This document shows, in pieces, positions 1 through 14,446 of a stretch of DNA of 64,000 nt. This DNA is from Tetrahymena elliotti 4EA (lineage: Eukaryota; Ciliophora; Oligohymenophorea; Hymenostomatida; Tetrahymenidae), in the NCBI GenBank assembly GCA_000231825.2, contig JH720293.1, positions 3,688,826 through 3,752,825 of the forward strand, read 5' to 3'. The notes under the pieces are model-generated. The model had not been told where the DNA came from and ran no database searches. It was given only the letters and a program-made list of their open reading frames with translations. Made by a program: the position numbers and the translations under genes. Positions within the stretch are counted from its first letter, which is position 1. Each line of letters opens with the position of its first letter.

Positions 1-2093
1 TGGGTATTTCTTAGAGGCAAAGTTATTCTAATTTGTTTCATAATAACAATAATGGAATAAATAACGCCACCAATAATAATACTAATAGGATTTCTAGTAG
101 TAATAATAAATTATAGGGTCTGAGTAACAATAATATAACTGTATCAGGAAATAATTAAAACAGTAGGTTCAACTCCAAAAGATCTTCATACATAAAAAAG
201 TTACACTCAAGTGGAAATGTTATGAGCAACGATTTTCAATCATCCAAATAAAATAAAATCATAAATAAAGATAATCACTATGCTGCTAAAGATTCTATAG
301 ATGAAGAAGACAAAGCAACAAAATAGCGTAATGAGCTATTAGCTAAATTCTCCTTGTAAAATTATCCCCACTTCTTTACTGAGTAATTTTTAGAAAAAAA
401 TTAACCTTTGATTTTAAATAATTTGGATAAGCCTATTTGCAATTTTGATGAGTATTTTCACTGTTTGAAGAATTACAGTTGTTAAGCTATTGAACTCCTA
501 AATGAAAGCTACAAAATCTTTAGTAATTTAGGAGATTATTGTGCTGACTTTGAAAAGAAGGAAGCCCATGAATACTATGGGTTTTCCATTTTGACTTTAT
601 TAGCAATTACAGAATTACACATCATGGTTAATCAGTAATCAACCATCGTTGAACCTCTACTTGCCTAAATAAAAAAATAAATTTTTATAAAAATTATACC
701 TTTAGAAGCTTAAGATTCATTTAATATAATGTCATAGCTTCAACACTTAAATTAGCTTTAGTCACAAGTTAATATACAATAATATTAAATGAATAACAAT
801 ATTACAAATAATTCTTTTAATGTTCTATTTAATTAAAATGGAGGCTAATAAACAATAACAACAATGCTGAATATTGAAAACAATTTAAACAATAACAGAT
901 TATCATCCTTCACTGAATAAAACTTAGAAATGAACTTTTTTGACACAAATAATAACAATAATATGAATTTAATCAGGCATAATAGTGTTAATGGAATTTA
1001 AAATATGCTACCTTTGTTGGATTAAAATTAATAAAGCAGTGATAAATCGAAAAGACTAACAACTTAATCAAATAATTCAGCTGTACAAATAGTCTAGACT
1101 CAATAAAATTAGCAATAATACCAAAAATTGTATAAGCAGTAAAGTAGTTAAGCTGCAATAATGAGAAATAACACACTCTCAAACAATGGTACTCAAACGA
1201 ATATTCCACTAAATTAATATTAAAATAACCCTTACTAATAAAATATATCCTAGATTAATAATACATAAATACAAACATAAAACATTACATCAGGGCAAAA
1301 TCTCTACTAAACCTAAAATATGTCTTATAATGACCGTTTAAGATAATAAACAGATATAAATGATATTACCTTATTTAGGTAATACTACCATCCATAACAA
1401 TAATCTTCTAAAAGTTAAAGATAGAATGATACTAAAGATAATACTTTAAATTCAGATATTCTGTTAACTAAATACTACATATTAAAAGGAAATATCAGGA
1501 AATAACAGCTCAAAAATTAAGAAGCACTCAAAAGTTACATCAAAGGAATTAAATACTTCTTTCCTAAATCACAATCTCTTCAACGTATATAAGCAATTAT
1601 GAGAAATGGACTTAATAAAATGGAGGAATCTCCATAAACCTTATTTATCATTGAAGAAGAAACCACAAGGAATTAATAAAAATACTTTTATGACCCTAGT
1701 GATATATTAACATGCCTCTAAAATATAAAATAAATTGTTGAAGAAGATAAGATTTAATTAAATTAAAGCTAGTTAAATTTAATCCTTAATGATATTAAAA
1801 ATATAGAAAAGCTCTCTGCTGAAACAAGTAGAATATTTTGTTTTTTTCATTTTTTAATTTTAAATAATCATATAACCTCTATTTACTGGTTAAGTGTGAG
1901 GCTAAATTTTTTGTCAATTTTGAAATAAAATGATTCATTTTTTTCTTTTAAAATTTTCCAAAATATTTAGACAAAAAGTAATTTTATTCAAAATTTAAGA
2001 AATATTTTCCAATTTTTTAAATTTAATTTGTTTTAATAATTAATAGTTAGCTTACATTTCTCAGAAATCATCTTTAAAGATAATCTTGATTGA
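1..2093 (+). CDS. C-terminal part of a TPR-like, Asn/Gln-rich protein (paralogue of the next gene)
   Basis: The 5' end lies outside the window. One frame (codons beginning at position 3) stays open to TGA at 2091-2093 when TAA/TAG are read as Gln. The visible protein starts in an Asn/Ser-rich linker, then has a helical block with FSNLGDYCADFEKKEAHEYY, a long Gln/Asn-rich insert (about 720-1430) and a second helical block with LLTKYYILKGNIRKQQLKNQ. These blocks match the 3' part of the 2814-7558 gene in order and wording (LGDYC, LLxKYYxLK, YDP, the final AET/AER helix), so this is probably the C-terminal TPR-like half of the same kind of Cache-TPR membrane protein. Homology fades after about 1820 (AETSRIF); the last 270 nt are poor in coding character and may be an intron plus last exon or 3' UTR, so the true stop is uncertain. 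The frame is well supported to about 1820. Confidence 0.7.
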
Positions 2094-2813
2094 TTGAACT
2101 CATTTTGTTTAGTTTTGAATTTAGCTTGGAAAAAACCGAAGATACTATTTTGTGTTTTAATAAGTGTTTATCTGATTAATTTCAGGTGATTGTTAACTAA
2201 AAAAATAACAAGATAATTAGCTATTAAATTTGATTGATTAATAGCTTCTTAAAAAAAATTGTTTATAAAGAAATGATTGATTTTAATGATCACATTTATA
2301 AGAAAAACTATTTATTTATTTATTTTCAACTTTGATAAGAATAAATTTAGCAAAGCTTAACTTAAAAATTATTTATAAATAAGTAACTTACCCACTCACC
2401 TTCTCACTTACTTACCAACTTTCATAAATGTCTATCTAACTAATACTTATGCAAATCTATAATTAATTTAATTGTTTAAAAAATTATTTGTTTTGAGTAA
2501 ATATCTTGCAATTTGTTTCAAAATCTTAGAACCTACTTTTAATGTTTTTAGTTAGTTTTTTTAACAAAAATCTTCTTGATTTCAAAAATGATTTAAATAG
2601 ATTATTTTCCTTCTTATTAATGATTCTTTTTGTGAATTATACTTGGCATGTAATTACTTAAATTAAAAATTTATAATTATCAAGTAAAAATGCATTTATT
2701 GGTGTCAATTATTAATTTTAATAAATATTTAATTGATTGAAAGCAACTTTAATAAGTCAAAATAGTTTAAAGCAAAATATAAGATTTCAAATATAGAGCT
2801 ATTATTAAATACA
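2094..2813. other. Intergenic, 3' flank of first gene and 5' flank of the Cache-TPR gene
   Basis: Very AT-rich sequence with no supported exon. Both neighbouring genes run in the same direction, so terminator and promoter of the tandem pair must lie here, but no recognisable element was seen. Confidence 0.5.
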
Positions 2814-5800
2814 ATGGGAAAATACTAAGGAGTTAAAGAAATAACTAATAAAAATAGCAATTCAAATGAATCTAAAAAAAATAAATGTTGCAATTGTTCC
2901 GAGTCAACAAAAAGATAGTTTTCTGTTTTTTTACCATTTTGTGCTGTTTTAGTTTTAGTTATTCTAATCTAGTCATTATTGATTCAGTTAGTATACATGC
3001 AGCCTTTGTAAATAAATATTTTATAGACTTTACTCCAGCTTTTACCAACAAATATGAAACCATTTACACATTCAATTGCTCAACTTTTTTAGAAATAAGC
3101 AATTGAATTTTCATGGAAATCTTCTTATATTTTTTAGAAAATGATTCAACAATGATTCCTACACTCATAAATCTAATTAATTATCAACTTGTAAAACATA
3201 GATAAGATAACATTGAAGATGCTATATGGGGGAAATACAAATAATATTTGAGATCAATAGCTATTGGAGATAAAGTTACAATAATGCTATCCTATTAGAG
3301 GGTAGTAACCCCTATACAATCAATATCCTTATTTTTAAAAAAACTTGTTGTAAATAAAGTTAATTTAGCTGACTTAGGTAATTTAATTAGTGATTTTTAT
3401 ATTAAAAACTCTAAATAAATCAAGTATATTTTGTTTTGTTTGCGGAAGTAAAATTACTATTGTGATTGCATATAAAAAAAGATAATAAATTATAATATAA
3501 CGTAAAATGAAATAAAATAAAATAGTTAATATCTTTAAATTCCATAAATTATTATTTATTCTATAAAAATAGTTAATTGGAATCCTGATCAAAATAATAT
3601 ATTCTCATATAGATAAATGAAATCTGCATAGCCAAATTTCAGAAGCGTTAATGATTATACAGCTGCAGATTTATGTCCTTTTGATGCTTTCTATTAAATT
3701 CACCAAGATAATAAACCACTTTTAGAATATAGTAATTAATACAATTCAAAAGTCAATTAAATAATGTCATTTTATCATTAAAACACCTAATCAAAATTAA
3801 GAAAGGAGATAGTATTTTGGATGGGCTAATTGGCAAGAAAATATATGGGAAAATCTGTCAGAAGAATAGAGAGATTATTTATTGTAAACTGATATTGCAA
3901 TGTCAGTTGGCAAAATTATTTATTACAATTAATAATTTGAAGCAATTCAAAAATATAGTTATTATAGTGCTCGTCAATCAGATGATACTTGGTATGGTTT
4001 TCATCCAGGGTAATTTTGATATTTCTTTTTATTTTTGATTAAAAAGTGTAAAAATACTGTTTCACCATTTAGTTTAAGATTTTGTTTGCAAAGAAAAAAT
4101 TTATTTTTGAAATTGACTAATTTAAGTTTATTTTTTTTGTATTCTTTCTTATTTAATTTATTAATTATAAGAGAACGTTTAATGACTAAGGGAAGATTTT
4201 GGAATACCTAGCTGTTTGGAGGGCCTTTCAGTTGTAACTTATAGTAAGATGGAACATATTTGGAATATAAATTACCATAATAGGACTATTTTAAAGGATA
4301 TGATCAAAGTCTATTACCATGCACTAAGAATAAATCTGGGTAATCATGCTAATGTCCCTATTTTGATTAAAACAGGAAATTTCCTATTGTTTGGAGATGT
4401 AGACCTTGGTACTTAGCAAGTGCACAAAATGCCTATGTGTAAAAACTATAAAATTATAAATAAATTTAGTTGATAATAGAAAGGAACATAAACACATTTT
4501 TAAATAAAAAATAATGCTATAATTAATCTTTATCTTAATTTAAAAGTACTTTTGCAGATGCTTATACAGATGTTAACACTGGTTAATTGATAACTACCTG
4601 CAGCTTTAAAGTTGTTACTTAATAACTAAACACGATCGATGAGGAAACTAATTAATCTCCTTATATGATTCAAAGTATCGATTTAACTCTTGGTAATTTG
4701 TAATCTATGTATGGCTAAGGCGACATAAATGAGGAATACTCTTATCTTGTAGCTCCTTCTACTCAGAATTACGATACAAATGTAGGATACTACAATTACA
4801 CAGCCTTTTATCATCCTTTAAATAATGGTAATATATATTTTGAATTTGAAAAATTATGCTTAAGTAAAATTCTTTAGGTACCAAATAAACAATTCTCTAC
4901 TTAGAATTTGCTAACTCTACTAAAAAAGATGAGGAAATATCTTAATATTAAGAAAAAACTTAGTTTATGTTGAATACAAATATCAGAGAGGATGGTTGCA
5001 ATCTATTTTCAGGTAGTTCTTCAGGGATAGATAATGAAGATTAATCTAGCAGCTCTTCTACAGATACAGATTAAGATAGTCCTAAGGGAATATTTATTTT
5101 AAAAAATGGAACTAATTTCTATACAGTCTTTTCAACAATTAGAGTATGCTACGGAAATCTTCAGTAACAAAAGAGTCTGATTGTAGGTTATCTAGCAAGA
5201 GCAATATCAGAATAAAGAAAATATTAGCTCACACATACAATCAGAAATAATTTAAATTCAATGCAAATAGTTATTATTGTATCCTTAGTTGCAAGCTTCT
5301 TTATTATTTTTTTAGTACTGTATATTGTTTTGTTGCAATTCCTAAAGTACAACTTTGAAGAGCCAATATCTATATTATCTTAAGTCATCATGGAAGCAGG
5401 CCCATAGGAGTATCATTTTTTAAGATATCTATTTTTTTTTAATTTATCTTTTAAAACAGAATTCACCAACTACAGAATGCTATTGAAAAAGGTCAGGTAA
5501 GAACTTAGTTGGAATTAAAAAATTTGTTATGTGCTATTAACAATGTTGTAATAAGTGTACAGAAAAAAGTGTAACAGGATCTTGATGATAATAGCAATAG
5601 TGATGAATAATTGTAAGAATTGCTATTTAAAGAAGCACTTTCAACTTTCTAAACAGTTGAGCATAAACTTGGTATGGGAATGTGGTAAAATTACTTCAAA
5701 AATTAATTTATTTATTATTAAAAAATCTAAATCAAATCATAATTGGTAAATTTAAAAATAGATCTGATAAATTTTGATTGTTGTTTTATTTTAAGAAAAG

Positions 5801-7558
5801 TATCTTTTCCTCTTTTTTTAAAATTGCTTTTAATCTTAAGATACTTTTATAAAATACATGAGCTTTTTTTTATTAACATTCTTCAAATAGATTTTAAGGA
5901 TTTTTTATTTATAAAAGTTTAAACAACATTGGAAATATTTACATGAGAAAAGGGGATTATAAAACAGCTTTAAAGCTTTATAAATCAGCTTTTTTACTTT
6001 CCTAAGAATAGTATAAGGAAGAGATTAGACAGAATTAGGAAGATAAATAACTTAAGAACAACCATGAATTTTTAATAACTGACTCTACAAAAAGAAATTT
6101 TATGAGAATTTATGCATGCAGACAATATTAGATTGGTTGCACATTATTAAAAGCTGCTATTTTTTCTATTAAAAAATCTGATACAAATATGGAAAATTAA
6201 ATTAATTAAATCATTTATGAAGAAGTTTCTGCAAACTAGTTGATTACAAAAGAGAGAGATTATTTCATAAATGATAGAATAATTTCTGATGAAGATCAAA
6301 ATAAAACACTTAACAATAATATTAAATCTGAATTTAGCTAATAAATGAACGACGTGAATTTCTCATAAAATAGAAATTTATTATAACCTTCTATAAAAAA
6401 TATTGATGAAAAAGATAAGGAATCCCCAATTCTGCACAGGAGATTAAAAAATAAAAAATCTCACACAGAAATCAGTTCTTAAAGGATTGCCACTTTTAAA
6501 AATTTAAATGCTGTTAAAGAGGTATCTGATTAAGAGATTTACCCCAAAAATGTTCTTAAATCTGATAACAGAAAAAAAACTTTAATAAAAATTAATGAAT
6601 AAAATTAAATAAATGAAAAATAAAATTAAAATCAAGATCATGATCATGATCAAGATGAAATTTAACAAAATGAAATTGTTAAAAGAATTTCTTAAGGGAT
6701 GAAAAACAGTGGCTATGAAAATGAAAATGTATTTTCAGATCGTTATTATCAAAAGATGTAACATAAATTGAATAATTCTCATGATAATCATCACCCTCCC
6801 ACCAATTAAGAAATACATTTTGATGATAAAAACAGCTATCTGATGTAGGCTTATGATTTATTCTTTGATGTTAAATCTATTTTTGATAAATTAGGAGACT
6901 ATTGCTCCTAAAGCCAGTACCTTGAAGCCTATGAATATTATAGTTTATCTATTATTAATCTCCTTAAATTAGCCTAATGTTAATTATTACTTGGATCTAG
7001 AAATTTTGTTGTCAAAGAACTACTTAACTAAGCCAAAGAGCAAATAAAACTAAAGGTTAAAAGATTTTAAAATTTTTATGCCAATACAATTCCGTAAGAT
7101 GTTCTTTTATAAAAATATTATTTGCTAAAAGCTCAACTCAGAATAAGTGAAGAAAAATACCCTAAATGCCTTAAAAATTTATTATAAAGTATTAATTTTA
7201 GCTTTGATTTAAGAACAAGCCATGAAAGTCAAATCAATTAAACATTTGATAGATATCATTTCTATGATCCATTAGAGTCTATTTAGTGTATAGAAATGCT
7301 ACAGATACTCATTAAAAAAGAAAAAATAAATTTAAACCCATAATAAAAATAAAATTTAGAGAAGGACTACCATTACCTAAAAGAATAAGCTGAAAGAATA
7401 TGTAATTTATATTTTTTTTATTTAAAATAATGTATCCTTATCTAATTTTCATTTATTTTATCAAAGGTGAACCATATTTCTTTGAAGTCTTTTTCAAAGA
7501 CCCTGAATAATAATAATTATAATAGCATCTATCTTAAATTGAGCAACCTTAATAATGA
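2814..7558 (+). CDS. Membrane sensor with Cache-like ectodomain and cytoplasmic TPR-like region
   Basis: The start at 2814 gives a short cytoplasmic N-terminus with a Cys pair (NKCCNC) and a hydrophobic TM helix (FSVFLPFCAVLVLVIL). An ectodomain follows with WANWQENIWENLSEEQRDYL, WYGFHPGERL, the Cys-rich CTKNKSGQSCQCPYFDQ and the dCache hallmark RCRPWY...YVTFADAYTDVNTG. A second TM (IVIIVSLVASFFIIFLVLYI, near 5270-5330) leads to a coiled region and a TPR-type block, GMGMCLNNIGNIYMRKGDYK. Introns inferred from GT...AG and frame: 3378-3572, 3732-3801, 4010-4171, 4439-4546, 4828-4877, 5410-5459, 5685-5917, 7402-7466. Splicing the last two gives the LNNIGN repeat and an ending EPYFFEVFFKDPE plus a Gln-rich tail to TGA 7556-7558. 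The junction of exon 1 with the exon beginning near 3138 is not resolved (frame 0 closes at a TGA near 3155), so a missed intron or a frameshift is possible there. Likely role, inferred: plasma-membrane ligand sensing passed to a TPR scaffold; no enzymatic domain is seen. Confidence 0.8.
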
Positions 7559-8178
7559 ATAATAACCTTCTTGAGTTAGAGAAATAACTTTTATTTATCT
7601 AAAAAATATTGTCATATAAAACATGAATAAGATTTGTCTAAATTATCTAACAAAATTTTTTAAAAATTTAGTATTAAATGAAACCAACCTTCTTTATATT
7701 AATTAATGTGTTTACCATACTTCCGAAAGAAAAATAAAATTAAAATTAATCACTTCCATCCTTTTTATTGGATTATTTTTTATTAATTATTTAAAATAAT
7801 ATCCCATTTTAAATGTTTATTTGTTTATTTAACAAAAAAATTATTTATATTTCTGTAAAAATATAATAAAAAATACTTATTAAAGTCTTAATAAATTAAA
7901 TGATTTAGAATTCAAATACTTTTTTTTATAAAAAATATTAATATTCAGATAAAAATTCATTTAAAATCATTGTCAATATTTACTGAATAATTAATGAACA
8001 TTATTTTTCAATGGATCTAAAATTTTTTATTTAATTTTCAAAGTTGTTATCAATGTAGTAAAAAAAATATAATTAGTGAAATTTAAGTTACTATGAAGTA
8101 ATTTTATATAAATTAATTTAGATACAATTATAAATGATATAAAGAAATTTAACTAAGTTTATTTAAAGTAAATTAAGA
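7559..8178. other. Intergenic between convergent genes
   Basis: Tail-to-tail spacer between the Cache-TPR gene and the spastin-like gene. Only AT-rich sequence with A/T homopolymers; no reading frame or structured RNA recognised. Confidence 0.6.
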
Positions 8179-9779
<1,601 letters not shown>

Positions 9780-10780
9780 TTAAAGTAAATTTTTAACAAA
9801 AATATTTAATCCAATAAAATAAATGATTTTTGATATATGCATAATAACCTTTTGATAGATTTAGGGGTATAGATATATAATAAATAAAGTACCTGATTCA
9901 ACTAATAGCTATCAAACATATTTTGTCTATTTTTTAGTTTAAAATTCAAAAAAATTAAACAATATTGCGCATTACTCAAAAGATAATAGAATTATAGTAA
10001 CACACCTAAAATAGATATTTTTAATAAAAAGAAAACATTTTCAGAGAATTGTAATCTAATTCCATCATAGCTTTTAGCATACGGGATAAATTTGTCATCA
10101 AATGATATTTATTTAGAATTATTTTTACAAATAATTTAATATGAAAAAGAATTTGTTATTTACTTAAAAATAATGTACAACATTTATTAAAGTACTCTTA
10201 AATTAATTTAAAAAATTTATGGGTTTATTTTTATTAAAGTTAACTATATCTTTTTTAAACTAAATAATTATTAAATAACTTGCTTTATATTCTTATTTCA
10301 AATTTCACAATTTAAAATAAAAATATTTTCAAAAATGTTTCAATAGGTATTTTTTGATGTCATATAAATTAAATTATTCTAATATGTTGATTTTATTTAT
10401 ATCAATTAAAAGCATCTCTAATAATTCAATAAATGTTGTATGTTAAAAAAAGAAAATTATAGATTATTTTTTTTATATGGATTTGATATTTTTTTTTATT
10501 AAAATTTCAAAAATCTAAAAAATTAATAAAAAAAGAGAATAATTTCTGAATGAAATTTATTTTATCTGTTTAAAATGTAAGTTTATATGTAATTATCTTA
10601 AGAAAATCAATCAAAATACTTCTTATATATATTTTTTAAATATCCTAATAGTACTTAAATTTTTAAAGCTTCATTTTTAAAATATCTTACAAAATACAAA
10701 CAAAGATAAAATTTAGATTAAAGGAAAATAAAATTCTTCATAAGCAGATATAAATATATTATTTAGCCTTAAAATTTTAA
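9780..10780. other. Intergenic, upstream of the spastin-like gene and downstream of the LRR gene
   Basis: About 1 kb of AT-rich DNA between two minus-strand genes. The part next to 9780 must hold the spastin-like promoter; no motif or frame worth calling was seen. Confidence 0.5.
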
Positions 10781-13594
10781 TCACTTCAAATAAGTTAACC
10801 TCTTACATTTAAATAAATGCCTTCTCGCCTCTCTCATATTAAAAAGACTTTTAAAAATATATGTAATTTTAATTAATTCATTTTTCGCTGTTTTAAATTA
10901 CTGTAAATTTGTTTTTATATATTGCAAATGAGACAAGCTTTTTAAGGCTGCAGCAAATATTTCTAAATCTCTTCTATTGTTATCAAATTCACTTTTTAAA
11001 AGAAAATAATTTAAAATTATATTTTTCAAAGTAAGTAAATAAATACTCAAATTAAATTTATAATTGTTTTAGGTTTTAATTTTATTTTAGAGAGTTTGCC
11101 AATTTATCAAACTAAGTAAATTTTACAACACTTCTATTTTTATATTAAATCTATTTATAACCATCTTATTATTATAATATGAAAATACCTTTAAAAGTTT
11201 AACTTAATAGTTATGAAATTCTTTAGTTTTTAAAATCCAAAGAAAAAGCTTTCCAAATCTATTTTACAAAAGCTATTTATAGAATAAATAGTTTTTTATC
11301 ATTTATCAGTATAATTACTTATTACCTTAAATTGAGATCAATATTTTGCAGCATCTGTTAATTTCCAAATATACTTCCAATATTAATTAGTGTGTTATCT
11401 TAAAAAATATTACTACTTAACATTAATATCTATTACATAGAGTTTGGGTTAAAAAAATTACCTAAAATTTATTTCCATATACTTAACGTTTTAGATGAGA
11501 GCTAATTAGGAATTTAATTATTTAATGTCAGAAATATCAATAGAATTCTTGCTATAAATATATTTTGATCATAAAAACATTAATCAATTTATGAATTTTT
11601 AATTAAATAAATAAATTTTTTTACCTTAGATCTAAACATATTTTTTATAATTTTTTATTAATTGTAAATTCTCCCATTTTAAGTAGAAATGATACATTAT
11701 TTTAAATTCCTTTTCTTTAAAACAATAAAAATTATATACAAGATTTAATCTGTCAGTAATTTTACACCAACTAAATTTATAAGTCAATTAGCTTAGGACA
11801 AGTCAAAGTATTCTTAAGCATAAACAAAAAATCAATGAAAAAAAACTGGTTATAGCTTTTAAAGAAATTGAGAAATATATATAAAAAAAAATTACTTTCA
11901 TGAATAAAATATAAAGTAAGAAAATAAGTAATGTATTTTACTTTTAAATCAACTTTTATTTATGTTAATTAAACAAACAAAAAATATTTATTTTTAAAAA
12001 TCGTAAACTTAAATTAAAATTACCTTAAATTTAATTTTATCTACTCTATTTCGTTTAAATTCACAAATTTGTTTGCTAGATTTTATAAACTGTTAGAGCC
12101 TAGCTTATTATATCTTAAAAATATATGTGGATAGTAATCATATGAAATTTATAATTACTGCATGTTAAGAGATAAAACCTTTAGAGAGGGAGGTAAGCCT
12201 TCAAAAAATAAAAAAGAAAAATCTTGATCTCCTATTTTATTTTCACTATTAAAATTTTTTTATAAAAATTAAAATAATTTGATGATTTAGTACTAAAATA
12301 TTAGGTCTAAGTGCTTCAGCTGTGAACAATTTATTATCATTTTATTTAAATCAGTGAAATCTATTTATTCTATTTGATTCCAACTTAATTTACATTAAAA
12401 CATTCTCATTAAAAATAGATTTTGAAATGTAATATTACGTGAAATCAAAAAATAAAGTATCAATAAACTATAATTTATGCTCACTTCTTTGCATCCCCTA
12501 TAAAAAGATTTGCATCCCATTCTTAATAGATCTTTTAATAAAAATAAAATATAATTAATAATAAATTTAGATTTCTCCTTTTACCTCAAGCAAATATTGA
12601 GATATTAAAGTTAAGAACAAAAAGTAATATATTCTCCTAATTAGTCAAGTTTCTCAACAGTGTTTGTATTTCTTATTATTTAAAATTAACAAATTTTTAT
12701 GTTAGAGTTGATAAAAAATAAATAAAACCTCAAATCAAGCTTTAAACTCTTTAGATTCAGGCATCTTGAAATAAATAAGCCTAAAGACAGTATCGTAACT
12801 TAAGAAAGCTTATTAAAGCTTATTTTTAAATGAATTATTAATTAATATTAATTTTTAATATATAGTTACTTAAAGTTCATTTCAATGAGCTCTAAAGTTT
12901 ACTATTCATAAAAGAAGAAATGTAAAAATGATGATCTCACTTCTCCTAGTTACTCTCTAAAATTTAAAATCAAATTTAAATATTTAATTTAGTAATAATA
13001 ATTTTTTTTACTTTTTAAATGAAATCTGAAAATTATTTTCTTTGTATTTTTATTTAATTAAATCTTAGAAATAGGATGCTCTTTCTTCAATATTTTCTAT
13101 TTTATTTAGTTATTTAAAAATAATATTTTTAAAATATATTTACTTCTTATTTAATTTGAGCAAACTGTTATTTCAATATAGTAAATATCAAATAATAAAT
13201 TTTAATTTGAACTTAATTCATCAACTTGAAACTAAATCTTATGATAGTATAGGTATGATATCGCTTTACTTTTATTATTAATTAAATCATCTTTAATAAA
13301 GTACCCAAATTCGTTTTCAAGCAACTCAATATTATCATTTTATTCTTACCCAATTTTTATCAAAAAAAAATTTATTTCATAACCAGTTTAACTATCTGTT
13401 TCACAAAAATCTATTAGATTTTATTGGGGATCTTACTAAATCATTTATTATACTTTTACCAACTTTTCATCCAATTAATATTAAATTATATATAATTCTT
13501 AACTATCTTCCTGACTTTCAATTTCTTTGTCCTGGACTTCAATACATTTTTAATTGCTTTCTTTTTAATTTTGCTTTGATAAATTTTTGCCCAT
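10781..13594 (-). CDS. Leucine-rich-repeat protein with introns between repeats
   Basis: The start ATG at 13594-13592 opens a polar, Gln-rich N-terminus (MGKNLSKQNQKESNQ). LRR units follow, separated by AT-rich stretches: ISRCLNLKSLKLDLR, CSQLQYLNICLR, CSQLKHLDLIFQ, FFEGLPPSLKVLSLNMQ, FVNLNEIEQIKLNLR, MLQNIDLNLR and AAALKSLSHLQYIKTNLQ, ending LFKCKRLTYLK with TGA at 10783-10781. Many units end in a LxLxLR motif followed at once by GTAA, and the next unit often begins after an AAG or TAG with N-x-I/L, as expected when each intron sits at the same place in the repeat. The repeat pattern L..L.L.L..N.I......L resembles cysteine-containing/RNase-inhibitor LRRs that are common in ciliates. I did not fix every splice site, so protein length is not given. 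No kinase, F-box or TM domain was seen; function unknown. Decayed repeats are possible, since some units are weak. Confidence 0.65.
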
Positions 13595-14446
13595 CTTAAT
13601 TCAATATTTTTGTTTTTGTTTTATTATCAAAAGAATTTTTTTTTAGTGCAACTTTCCCCAATTAATTATGAATAATCTAGTAAAAATAGCAAATAACTAT
13701 TAAATGTCATAAAGTATTTTTACTTTTATTAGTAAAACAATCTTCTTTATAATTTTCACAAATCTAACTTAAACAATAAAATAATAAATAAATTCTCAAA
13801 AAAATGAAAAACTTTAAAAAATAACTTAATATTTTATTTTTTGAAAATAAATAAATAAATTTTTAGCTTCTTTAATGTTCTATTTAAATTCTTCTACTAT
13901 TTTTGATTATCAATTCTTATAATTATGTTATTAATTAACTATGCAAATTTGTTATAATAAACTAATTCTAAAATTTATTTGCACATTTAGAAAAAAATTA
14001 GAATAAAATTAAATTAATAATAAAATTAATTTATTTGATTCTTTTTTTTAACAAAGCAGAAGGATATTTTTAATTTTTTGATAGATAATAAAAGTTTAAC
14101 TTCATCATTTTTTAAAAGTAGCTGATTCAAAATTTGTTATTTAAATAGAATAAATAAATTCTAAAAAAATATTATTAAAGATTGATTTTTTTTCTTGATA
14201 AAATAATGTTTATTTCTAAAAAAAATAATTTGAATAAAATATAAATTATTAAATCCAATAAATAAACTTTAAAAATAATAAGATATCTGAAAAATTAAAG
14301 TGTGCCTAGTCAGGTGAATAAATTGTAGTCAAATCAATTTGTAAAAGAAATATTTAGTTAACAAATAATTATTACATTTAAAATTTTAGATAAATATATA
14401 ATTAATTTAAGAATTATTCTTTATCTAAAAGTCAATTTTGATATCT
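13595..14446. other. Intergenic between divergent genes
   Basis: Head-to-head spacer (about 850 nt) between the minus-strand LRR gene and the plus-strand protease gene. It should contain both promoters. Long A and T runs, no recognised motif. Confidence 0.5.

Noticed and set aside
3008..3026. A 19-nt GT...AG interval as an intron in the Cache-TPR gene
   Set aside because: Too short compared with every other intron in the window (50 nt or more) and it does not restore the frame.
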